A DNA stretch of 64,000 bases from Enoplosus armatus (lineage: Eukaryota > Chordata > Actinopteri > Centrarchiformes > Enoplosidae). Positions 34,435 through 44,619 of this stretch are shown piece by piece. Positions within the stretch are counted from its first letter, which is position 1. Each line of letters starts with the position of its first letter. Location: assembly GCF_043641665.1 (NCBI RefSeq), contig NC_092203.1, forward strand, positions 682,001 through 746,000, written 5' to 3'. A program made the position numbers and the translations under genes. A model generated the notes under the pieces. It worked only from the letters and a program-made list of their open reading frames with translations. It was not told the origin of the DNA and searched no databases.

Positions 34435-37400
34435 TGTTAGTGGACCGATGCCGCATATTGCCTCCCAGCATAAATAGCAGATCTGAGGCATGGCACCCAG
34501 TGACACAGGAGGGAGACATAACAAAAGGAACATGCCTCGCAGATATCAGTAGCACACACATGAAAATAAATAAATAAAAAAAACCAGCATAAAAGCTCAA
34601 ACTTTGCTCAGTTTTTAATTGCGTGCCTTTCATGGCTTCAAAAGAGCTGTGATTGGTCGAGCCGCTTTGATCTCGCTGCCTGAGATTCAGCTCTGGACTG
34701 AACTTAATATCGGCAGTTTGGCAACATTCAGTCAAGTCCCCCCTGCACAACATGTACCTAATATGTATTTAAACATTTTCGGCAAGTTCAAGAGCGAGCG
34801 AATGGGCATGATACCCCCCCCCCCCCGGTCGGCCCTACCCCTTTGTTTTGCACGCCGCTGTATAGGGTAGGGTGTCCCTATTCCATTTGGGGATCAAGGG
34901 GTAGTGGTCATCTAGCCCTCCCAAATGGCCCTCCGAAACGGAGCGCTTTTCAGACGGTCGAAGAAAAACCTCCCAGGATGCTTTTGTGAACTGAGGCGGT
35001 GGAACGGGGAACGTGGCTACCGGTGTCACATTTTAGTTTTCACTTCCTGCCTTTGTGTGTGTGTGTGTTTCCAGCCACTTTTGATCAGGCATGCTCCGCC
35101 CTGATTGAGTTCACCTGCGTCTTGCTTTCCCTCTCTTGGTGTTTTGGATCATACGTTTTGGACAGTTTATTGGACTTTTGATTCTCTCCAGCTTGACTGG
35201 ACTGCATCAGTTCTTCCTCCTGTGTCCGCATTTGGGTCCAATCCCCGTTGCCCGCAACCAGCGAGGGGAAAGAAGCCCATGTCTCCGCAAATGTTCCCTC
35301 GGAACATCTTAGTTTGTAATTGGATCGTCGTAACAAGCATTTAAAAAAAAAAAGAACCGCCATTCACAATGTCAGTAGCACTTTGCGTAAACGATGGTTT
35401 TGCATTTCCTGGGTGAAGATTTCAAGCCCTACCCCTTTTTGTAGCTCCATTCTGAAGGGATTTTGATTGGGCCACAGAGTCAAATTAAGCTCCACATGCG
35501 TCATTGTATAACGAAACCGAAACTAAAGGGGGAACATTTCACAGTCCAAGGGTTTGAAATAGACACGGTAGGTTCCATAGCGATGCCCACCGTATCACCA
35601 ATACCTTTGACCTCTTCTGTAACAATGGCGAGGTTCGGATGAAGCCAGACGTTACACCCTATTATCATACTGCAGAGGAGTTCATTTTTTTCTTGACTCC
35701 CTCCAAACCTTCTGCAGCTCCACGGGGACGTGTCAAAGCACGGCTGCTGGGTCTCCACGTGGCAGAACCACAGATGTTTAGTCGAGATCGCTCTGGAAGG
35801 TTCATCAACACTTAATGACTGCGCTCCCCCCCCCCCCGTGAAGTCAGGAATCCTCCTGCTGATACAGCCACCTGAGCAGTTCCGCTGCTCGCGTTTTAGT
35901 GCCACTTAAGGTGCCAATTAATGAGGGCGAGAGGTGGCGATGCGGCAGCCCAGGGAAGGGTAAAAGCGAAAGGGTATGCTGGGATATTTTACGTTGAAGT
36001 GGGAGGTTTGTTTTTTTAAATGGGATCCTGGCACATCTGGTGCTGCGTCGCCCTCACAGCCCAGAGTAACCCGCTCACTCCTAACTTTGATATTTCAATA
36101 AGTGAAGTCTTCTTCGTTGGACTCTTGAAACGGGTTCGTATCCTTCGGCGCCGGGCCTGACTCCGACTTCCGAACGGCTGTCTCGCTGTCACTGGCTTAT
36201 CAGTGGCACGTCTTCTGCTGCGGTTTTCTGTTCTCTCTCAAGGTGGAGGGTGTCCAGATTTCAAAAGAATGCATAAGCCACGTTAATCCTCAAATGGTTG
36301 TAGGAAACAGCTCAGCCTTTTAATATATAATAACGGGAGACAGTCACTGAAAGGCCATTGTTTTTTGGCACTGCTCTCTGGTTTCATGAATGATTAACTT
36401 GGCTCGACTGTGACTGTATCTCCTCATGATGTGGGAGAGTGATGAAGGCGCAACATTTATTCTGCAGGAGGAGGATCAAAGGCGCTTCATTCGCCCAAGT
36501 TTTTTAAAGGAACACTTTTTTTTGGGAAGCGCGCTAATTTGCTATCTCACCTCGAGTCAGATGAGCTTAGCCCAAAGACTTTTTTTGTTTTTACAGAAAA
36601 ACTTACTCACTTACTAGCCCCCCCCCCCCCCAAGAGCTTCCAACTGCATCTCAACTGGTCTTGGCTCAGTTGCCATCACGTTTCCACACAGTGAGTAGGT
36701 CCCGTGATGGCCGCTGAGCCATCTCCATGACGACTGAGCAAACTCCATCCGCTGATGAGGACCATGACATGGGGCTGAAAGCTCCAGGAAGAACCCTGAG
36801 TTGAGATTGTTTCCATTCAAGCTTATATTCGCAAAGTCTAGAATGAACTGTCTAGACTGTCGCGCTCAACTTTAGTTTTAACCCTGCAGGCCACCGACCA
36901 GACCACGAGACGCCCACGAGAAGACACACCTTGTTTAACCTTTTTTACCGGCATACTAGCAGCGCGGCTAGCAAAACGCTTAGCAGCATAAATGACTCAA
37001 AGCTCCAAAGGAGCGTAACGTTATGTTTCACGTGCAGCCTTTGCCCTTTGCACACCAGTTTAGACCACGCGAAGGTCGTGATAGGCCTCGCATCCTGGTT
37101 ATTTATCGAAAGTAAATGTAATCTGAGGACAGACGATCACTTTTGGGGGGATTTTGGGGGGTTAGCACGACCCTACGGTAATCGCCGCAACCGCCGCAAT
37201 CGGTCTGAATGCAGCCTTATTCCGCATAAAACATGCTGGACTGGCAAACAAGCTGCAACGTCGGGCCCCGTATTCATCGGAATCGGGAGAATTACACTCT
37301 GGAATGCTCTAAGAAGCAAAACAGAGGCGAGTTTATCAAGCAACTACTTGCAGCGAAGTGCGCAAGGAACCTTTAATTAACACATGAAATTACAGGAAGT

Positions 37401-37733
37401 GGGCCAAGATGAAGATACAGGTCCATCAAAACAAATGCTAAAAGATACATAACAGTCCAAAATTTCACTTTTAGCAGTTGTTTTAGTTTTAATATAATAT
37501 GTTTAATAGACCATTTTCAAATGATTCCATATTTTTTTTTGACAGTATTTCATATTGTATTTTGATTTTGTCTTTTCTGACCTTCCAGGCGGCCATTAGT
37601 TTCCATTTTATTGGAGCATGACAAATCTATTTGGCGAAGATTTTAATTTGTCTATCACAGTGAACATAATAACATTTTTTTGCGGCAAACTTCGCACGGA
37701 TGAAACGGGGGGGGGGGGGGAACGGGGGGGGGG

Positions 37734-37760
37734 GAGACTCATACGTTACGTATGAGTCTC
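37734..37760. repeat. Perfect 27-bp palindrome beside poly-G runs
   Basis: GAGACTCATACGT, a single central T, then ACGTATGAGTCTC: 13-bp arms with no mismatch. It directly follows G14 and G11 runs (37,707-37,734). Confidence 0.9.
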
Positions 37761-38968
37761 TCTTGGCGGTTCGAAAAAAACTGAATGGCAAATCAATTGA
37801 CCTGGGAGGAAACCGCGGATCATTTCAAAGGTATGCAAATCTCATTACAGCGCATGTAAAATTAATTTCGCATTTGCACAGAGTCACACACCCCCCTCCC
37901 CACAAAGCCACACCGCCACGTGCGCCGCTCTCCTCGTCGAGCCGGATAAACACGGAGATCCCCCCTGTCTAATTGGATCGTGGTCGGGTGGGGGGGGGGC
38001 TGCCTTCCGCGCGTCTTTGGAAATAGAGGCCTGCCAAAGCACAAAGTAATTAAAACAAAAATAAAACATGATGGTCCTCTTAACAGCCAGGCCTTTAATG
38101 AACAAAAAGACTAATTAATTGCACTGGGTGTCAAGAAGGAGCGCACGCGCACTGAATTATAGATGAGCTGAGAGGGGCGGCACAGCTCACGGGGTAACGG
38201 GAGATATATGGGCCGTGGTACAGTCAGAACAGGTGCAAAACACTGAGTCATGCCACGGCACTGGCTTTCTCCGCGCTTGGGGAGGGGGGGGGGGGGGGGG
38301 GGGGTCCAGTCTCTGTACGGAGAAAGGCAAACTCACCCAACCCACCCATTTGATGACTTAGTAATCAGCTTAATCCTATGAAACACTTCTTCAAGGGCGT
38401 TCTTGTCTTCAGCTCCATTTCCACACTAACCAGAACTCTGAATTTGGTCTGTGAAGCACTAGTACAGGCTTTTGTTTTTTTTTTTTCTTTTCCAGTAACA
38501 ATCCAGAATCCAATTGGAATCATCCAAAATGGGCCATTGCGATCAATTTCAAATCTCCGCCCGAATTTAGAATCCGCTCGGCGTCGCCTGAGCACCCGTC
38601 CGGAGACTTTTTTTAGTGGCTAGTCAACTCTTTGCATTGGAGTTGCATTGAGCGCAGTATTTCTAAACTTTCTAAAATTTCTAACTTTCAGAATTGGATT
38701 TGGTTTAGGTTGTAGGTGGCAGGCACATTTCAAATATTGGTATTCATTCGTCATTTAGACAAAGTAAGTGTACATATTTGGCAAACGCATGGATTTTTTT
38801 CTTTCCTTTTTTTTGTTTTTATTGTTTTTTTACTTTAATCGAATAATAATATTGGTCGGTGTACCGGGGCCCCCCGAACCTCTTTTAACAGCTCAAAAAT
38901 GACAACAGTTTCGTCGGTGTGAATGACTTTTTGGTGAACAAAATGTATCGCAAGTATATATATATATA

Positions 38969-40588
38969 CAGTCATGGAAAAAATTATTAGACCACCCTTG
39001 TTTTCTTCAATTTCTTGTTCATTTTAATGCCTGGTACCACTAAAGGTACATTTGTTTGGACAAATATAATGATAACAACAAAAATAGCTCATAAGAGTTT
39101 AATTTAAGAGCTGATATCTAACCATTTTCCATGGTTTTCTTGATAATAACCAAAATCACTTAAGTTCTTACATCAATAGCTATGGCATTGTACTGCCAAA
39201 AACAGTGCTTTTAGGCATTCCATGTTTTCTTTTCTGTCTGTTTTAGTCACATGATACACACAGGAGTTAGTACTTGATTGCATAACCATTGTTTTTGATG
39301 ACTGCAGCCATGCGTCTTGGCATGCTCTCCACCAGCTTCTGACATTGTTCTGCTGTCACAGCAGCCCATTCCTGTTGCACAAATTCAAACAAATTTGCTT
39401 TGTTTTTGGGCTTGTGGTTCTCCATTTTGAGTTTGATGATTTTCCACAGGTTTTCCATTGGATTTAGATCTGGTGATTGAGCAGGCCAAGGCTTGGTTCG
39501 AATGTTCTGGTTCTCCATCCAGGCTTTAACTGACCTTGCCGTGTGGCAAGGGGCATTGTCTTGTTGGAAAATCCAGTCATTCGAGGCAGGAAAGAGTTTT
39601 CCAGCTGATGGAAGAAGACTGTTTTCAAGAGTAGCCCTGTACATGACCTGGTTCATTCGCCCTTCACACAATTGCATTTGCCCTGTTCCACCCATACTGA
39701 AACAACCCCAGATCATCACTGATCCACCCCCATGTTTTACTGTAGGGGCAAGACAGTCTGGTTTGTAGGCTTCTCCAGGCTTCCTCCTAACCAGTAAGTT
39801 GGCTGGAGTGGGCATCAACTCAAAATTGGATTCATCACTGAAGAGAACCTTAGCCCAATCATCAACAGTCCAATCCTTGTGATCCCTAGCAAAGAGTAAA
39901 CGGGCCTTCCTCTGCCTTTCGTTGATGAAGGGCTTCTTCTGTGCCCTGTGTGACTTCAGACCAGCTTCAAGAAGTCGGTTTCGAACTGTCCTTGCCGAAC
40001 AAGTCACATTTCTCGACAGTGCCCACTCATTTTTAAGGTCCCTGGAGGTCTGACGACGATTCCTGACACAAGAACGGATGAGTGCGCGGTCATCTCGTGG
40101 GGTAGAAAGACGTTTCCTGCCTCAACCAGCTAGCAATTTGGTAGTACCATGTTCGGCTTGTTTTTTCTTGGTGTAATGAACGGCTGTCTTGGAGATCTTC
40201 AGTTTTTTGGCTACCTGTCTCTCACTCATGCCAATTTCCAGCAGTGCCAAGATGGCTGCCTTTGTGGCTTCACATAATTCTTTTGTTTTAGGCATTATGT
40301 GAGAGCTGACAACTTCTGAGTTGTGCTACGGCTTGAATGTAAGCAGGAAACCACTCCAGGCCTTTGCATGTGCAGTGCTGCTTATGACATGAAATGGCCT
40401 CTTATATACCCTGGGAATACAATTAAGCTTAAGCATGTCAAATAGGACATAAAGTATTATGTAATCAGCTGCATTTTTTATCGTGTTCATTGTATTCTTC
40501 AGGTAATATACCTTTAGTGGTACCAGGCATTAAAATGAACAAGTAATTGAAGAAAACAAGGGTGGTCTAATAATTTTTTCCATGACTG
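38969..40588 (-). mobile_element. Structurally complete Tc1-like transposon
   Basis: This 1620-bp element is flanked by TA target duplications (38,967-38,968 and 40,589-40,590). Its 80-bp terminal inverted repeats, 38,969-39,048 and 40,509-40,588, start CAGTCATGGAAAAAATT and differ at one position only (TTTCTTG against TTACTTG). It carries a single minus-strand transposase frame at 39,267-40,295, intact except for one stop codon. It inserted at the edge of a TATATATATA tract. Near-identical ends and an almost open frame suggest a fairly young insertion. It can no longer make its own full-length transposase but could still be moved by one supplied elsewhere (inference). Confidence 0.92.
39267..40295 (-). 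pseudogene. Tc1-like DD34E transposase with one premature stop
   Basis: This is a cut-and-paste DDE transposase of the Tc1/mariner superfamily, 342 codons, close to the usual ~340. I place the start at ATG (40,293-40,295), reading MPKTKELCEATKAA; about 20 residues in begins a helix-turn-helix (ALLEIGMSERQVAKKLKIS). Codon 58 is TGA (40,122-40,124), directly before GRKRLST, the linker between the two DNA-binding subdomains. The rest is open: second HTH region (SARTVRNRLLEAG), then the catalytic core with Asp154 (LFSDESN), Asp246 (FQQDNAPCH) and Glu281 (SPDLNPMENLW). There are 34 residues between the last two, giving DD34E. It ends NNGYAIKY. The downstream part from codon 97 alone is open for 246 codons and keeps the full triad but lacks the first HTH. 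Confidence 0.9.
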
Positions 40589-40590
40589 TA

Positions 40591-42135
40591 TATGTGCACA
40601 TATAATGCATGAAATATTTCATTATTTGGTGTGTCGACAATGCTTCATGCTCCTCTCTGTGTTTTATACGTAGAGAGTTTTAATAAAGTCAGAAAGAAAA
40701 GAAGAAAAAAAGATTGATTTTGCAATTATTATCATCATCGTTTTACACGTACAACAGTGGGGTCTGTGGGAATACCAACGAAGAAGTAAAGTCCAATGTC
40801 GGTAGCATAGCCATTGTTGGCGCTCGGACCCCTAAAAATACAATAGCAGTCCCGCTGCAATCTGTTCAATGATTATTAAACCATCAGAACTGCAGGGTTT
40901 AATGTGAACTCAGGCTTAGTGTAAGTTCAGACGGCGGCCCCCGAATCAAGGAAACCTCACGCACGCACACACGCACGCACACACGCGCGCGCACAATGAA
41001 ACACCCGAGCAACCCATTTTCCCAACTGTTTGTAGTCTTTCCAGCTAAATTGTTCATCCGTCTGACTGGGTTCTTTACACAACTTTCGATCACCCTGCCA
41101 GCGCAGCGAGCAGCAGCCTTTCATGTCTGATTTGCTGTTGCTGGGAGGAAGAGGAAACCAGCAGTGGATAGGGGGGGGGGGCTGAGCTGGCCACACTGGG
41201 ATGACACTGGGTCTGTGAAGAGAAACCACCCAGCTATGCCACAGCCACCTCCTAACCGATAAGCAGCCATTTATGCGGTGTGTGGCTTCCAACTCTCTGT
41301 GCAATCCAGACTGTCATTTCCATTCTCTCATTTACACAGAAACAAGAGAAGGGAAATTGCTCCTATTTTTTTTTTTGGGGGGGGGATTTTTATAAGTCAG
41401 CAGTGGTTTACGCAGCAAACAAAATGCTCCTCTGAGTTGGGACCACATTTCCATATATCAACGCCGCCGGTTGTAGCGCATGCTCCCGCTTGCTGCCAGG
41501 CGTGTTTCGGCCGGCTTTTGAAATGCAAATATCAAAAAGGGGGGGGGGGGCAAGAAAGTAGTGCTTTATCATACATTTGACTGCTTTTAAGCGGGAAATA
41601 GATAAGCGACGGCGTCTCTGAGTCCGGCGCGCCGACAAAACGTCCCACCACGCCGGCGCCCGTGACACCTGTGTGATGGCTTCGCGGCGGGGGGTCCCTC
41701 GGCTCACTTTCACATCAATGGGGAAGCACTCGGAGGCTGTTCCTCAAAGGGGAGTGAGGGGGGCCTTTGATGGGCGGACCCCCCCCCCCCCCACCACCAC
41801 CCCACCCTTCTCTCCATCTATGATCCGCCGCTCACTTGAAGGCCTTGTCAATGCTGGGAGAGGTGACGTGTCCACTGAATAGGATCAAATAACAAGCGGG
41901 GATTAATAATTGAACATAATTATCTCAGCGTGGCATTAAAGCATAGATGAAGCTGCACGTACTCTCTTATGCAAACAGCCTGTGGAGCTATCAAGGCTGT
42001 CCTGCTTTCCTTTGACTGGCGGGCAGGCCTACATGGTGATCATCCGTTCATCAGCCAGCCTGGGTCTTTCAAATGACCCTCGAAAAAGGGTTGAGAGTTA
42101 AGTCCACAACTCAAGAACGCATTTCATAATTCATT
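40591..42135. other. Unassigned noncoding DNA
   Basis: No gene recognised. It contains a CA/CG-rich run near 40,960-40,995, G11 (41,171-41,181), G12 (41,539-41,550), C14 (41,779-41,792) and a CpG-dense stretch near 41,600-41,700. The minus ORF at 40,957-41,304 has no recognised domain. Confidence 0.45.
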
Positions 42136-42655
42136 TAGGGGAAAAAAATAAAAGGACCGAAAGGATCGAACCCCCAACCTCGCTCTAGCCAGCTTTACCT
42201 CCCGTCAAGTCATTTTCAATGCACACGCCTTGCTAATACATCCCACTTCACATGTGTTTTGGCATGCATTCTGACATACGTTCCCGCTGTTTGGGCGTAA
42301 ATATATGTTTGATTAATACAACCCCCCCACCCCCACCCCCTCAGGGTTACAGCCAATCAGAGGCAGAGTAGCAGCGGGGTCTTGGTGTGATATGGTTGCG
42401 GAAAAAAAAAAGTTAAATCTCGGGGTGGACACTGAAACTATCTACTGATTGGTGGTGGGGGGGGTTGTATTAATCAAACATATATTTACGCCCAAAAAGC
42501 GGGAACGTATGTTAGAATGCAGTAGTGGGATGTATTAGCAAGGTGTGCGCATTGACAATGTCTTGACGGCCAACGGGCGGCATGGTGGCGCACGGGAGGT
42601 AAAGCTGGCTAGAGCGGGGTTGGCGGTTCGATCCTTTCTGCCTTTTTTTTTTTTA
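42136..42655. mobile_element. Fold-back element with SINE-like ends
   Basis: A left arm (about 42,136-42,360) pairs with a right arm (about 42,445-42,655). Examples: ACGTTCCCGCTGTTTGGGCG with CGCCCAAAAAGCGGGAACGT; TATATGTTTGATTAATACAA with TTGTATTAATCAAACATATA; CCTTGCTAATACATCCCAC with GTGGGATGTATTAGCAAGG. The unpaired centre is about 85 bp. Both outer ends carry GGTTCGATCC, a B-box-like motif, next to GTAAAGCTGGCTAGAGCG. The right arm alone has an extra ~25 bp containing GGCGGCATGGTGGCGCAC. No ORF. It could be an inverted pair of SINE-like copies or a fold-back MITE; I see no clear target duplication. Confidence 0.75.
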
Positions 42656-44325
42656 CTTAAACACACACGTGTGTTTCGGGGTGCGTATCTAAACAAAGTT
42701 GCATTGTGGGTTATGTATGTGCCCGGTTCTGGCAAGGAAGAAGACAATTCCTCTGGTTCTGCGTGTTATAGCAGCGCAATTCTAAAAGTGGGAAATGCTC
42801 TTTGAATGCTGAATGCGCCTCTTAAGCACGCCCTAAATCAAAATAGTAGGGGCCTTTAAGGCTGCTTGATGAACGAAAAGGGCTGTAGGGGGGGACCCTC
42901 AAAGGGATTCATCAGCCCAGCATGGTGGCTGGCAAGAGCAAAATTGCATTAAATAATAATAATAATAATAAATAAATAAAGACAGGTGGCACGAGACGGG
43001 CCTCAATTCACCATGGAGGGCTAACATACTGCACACATGACAAAGGTGTTCTGTTTCCAAATTGGGGTACAAACTCCAGTCACGCGATCCTTCTCCAAAC
43101 CCCCATAAACCAGAACCAAAGATCCACAGTCGTCGCCGCGCTGGGATACCGGGGCGCCTGCTTTATGACCGACCCGTGATGTGACGCGCTGACGGGCTCA
43201 TGCAAAGGACTGCGCTGCCTTCCCCTTCGAAAAACGCGCCTCGGCGGCAATCTTACTGCGTTTTTTCATCTCATGTTCGGCTGAGCGGAGGTGAGGGCGT
43301 TCATCGAGTGTTCACACCCCAGCAGCTCTACCCCAGCTTTACTCTTTCATCTGGCTTCTCACAAACACACACACACACCTGAGTTTACTATATGCCAATG
43401 TGGCAGGAATCAGGGGTGAACGGAAAGAGGAGCGACAACGCCGCCTGGGGAAACTGCACCCCTGGAAATACTATCAAACGCCTTGAATATTGTGTGAAAA
43501 GTTATAGTGAAAGGCACACAAAATAAACCAAATGTCTTATTGATGTTATCAAAAACAGTCATATAGGCAGGGACTAGAGCTGCTGGGGAGGAAAGGTTAT
43601 TAATAATAGACAAAGAAAAGTTAATGAAACCAATAAGTGGGATGAAGACCGAAGACTATAAATTCAGCTAAAAAGGCCTTCATACAAAATCGAAAAAGTA
43701 CTGCTAGCCCAACATAAACTGAGCAAAACTGGGGAAAGTGAGCTGAGGAAAACAAGTGCAGGGACCTCGCTATGGGTGGCTAGCCTCCTGAGAGAAAGCA
43801 CTAAATGCAAACACCACCGGCCGCAAACCGAGGCAGGAACCAAGAGGGCCGACAGGTGCTCTGGACCCGATTAAACAAATGCGTGTCGCAGGAGGATTTT
43901 GGTGGGAAGCAAACGGGGTGGGGTGGGGGGGTGGATACCTGCCTTGTATGTTCAGCCAGACACGTGCTGCGGTGTGTAAATCTTTCCGGACACTGCACCA
44001 GGGATCCCATGGGTCCGTCTAGATTCCAATAGAGAGCGATTGCGCTGTCAGTGAACAGTAGTCTGGGGGGAATTTACCATTAGGTCCACCTACCATATAA
44101 ACTAATTACGATTCCCGTTGTTGTTGTTGTTGTTTATTGCAGCCCAAAATCAGAGATTTTCTGAGAGGTGACGCGGATTCCGTAAATCTGCACACCGATA
44201 CAGAATTCGGAATCAATTCATCCGGTCTTGGCCTGTTTGTTCATTTGCATGATTCTCTCTATCCTCCTCTGATCCACATGGGTGGGTTTAGAAACTTCAT
44301 CCCTCTTACATAAGGCCGAGACCCC
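42656..44325. other. Unassigned noncoding DNA
   Basis: No gene recognised. It holds an (AAT)n/(AAAT)n run at 42,951-42,980 and GTT repeats near 44,119-44,133. Confidence 0.45.
42951..42980 (+). repeat. (AAT)n / (AAAT)n microsatellite
   Basis: Six AAT units followed by AAAT units. Confidence 0.85.
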
Positions 44326-44332
44326 CCCCCTT

Positions 44333-44500
44333 AGTGGTCGTTTCGTGTCTCTGCAGTTGTCTTGTATCTCTTCGTAGTCATTTTGAGAGTCTTTGTAGTC
44401 GCTGCGCGTCCCTTTGTGGTCATTTTGCATAACTTAGTGGCCGCTACGTGTCTCTTTGTAGCCATTTTGCATAACTCTGTGGTCGTTTTTACGTCTTTTC
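44333..44500 (+). repeat. Imperfect minisatellite, about 15/30-bp unit
   Basis: Degenerate repeats alternate between TGTCTCTTTGTAGTC/GCCATTTTGCATAAC and GTGGTCGTTTCGTGTCTC. It leaves an open minus-strand frame (44,218-44,430) whose product (KGTRSDYKDSQNDYEE..) is simply the repeat translated. A similar 'gtctctttgtggtcattttg' repeat is common in fish. It is followed by GGGGCCCCTTGGGCCTGTACCCG (about 44,557-44,579), which usually accompanies it. Confidence 0.7.
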
Positions 44501-44619
44501 GCAATTGTGTTGATTGGCAAAAAGAAACGTCACTTCATACAGAGGTTCTGGTCCACGGGGCCCCTTGGGCCTGTACCCGACATTCTGTAGTCCATCCATG
44601 ATAGTACTGTAATAAGCCT

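Larger units (their letters stand above)
32250..38966. other. Unassigned noncoding DNA
   Basis: No gene recognised. It contains G16 (33,525-33,540), a CpG-rich patch (33,895-34,025), (CT)n (34,395-34,434), C13 (34,814-34,826), C12 (35,826-35,837), C14 (36,618-36,631), G14 and G11 (37,707-37,734), a 27-bp palindrome (37,734-37,760), G21 (38,284-38,304) and an AT-rich end (38,640-38,968). The segment 35,040-35,230 resembles a dispersed fish repeat, with CTGATTGAGTTCACCTGCGTC and later GCATTTGGGTCCAAT; its borders are unclear. The ORFs at 33,643-34,173 and 36,931-37,380 have no recognisable domains. Confidence 0.45.

Noticed and set aside
40957..41304. Minus ORF with ordinary composition (..CKEPSQTDEQFSWKDYKQLG..)
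   Set aside because: No motif recognised; part of the frame translates a CA/CG microsatellite. It may be repeat-derived.
44218..44430. 70-codon minus ORF rich in Asp/Lys
   Set aside because: It is the translation of the minisatellite at 44,333-44,500.
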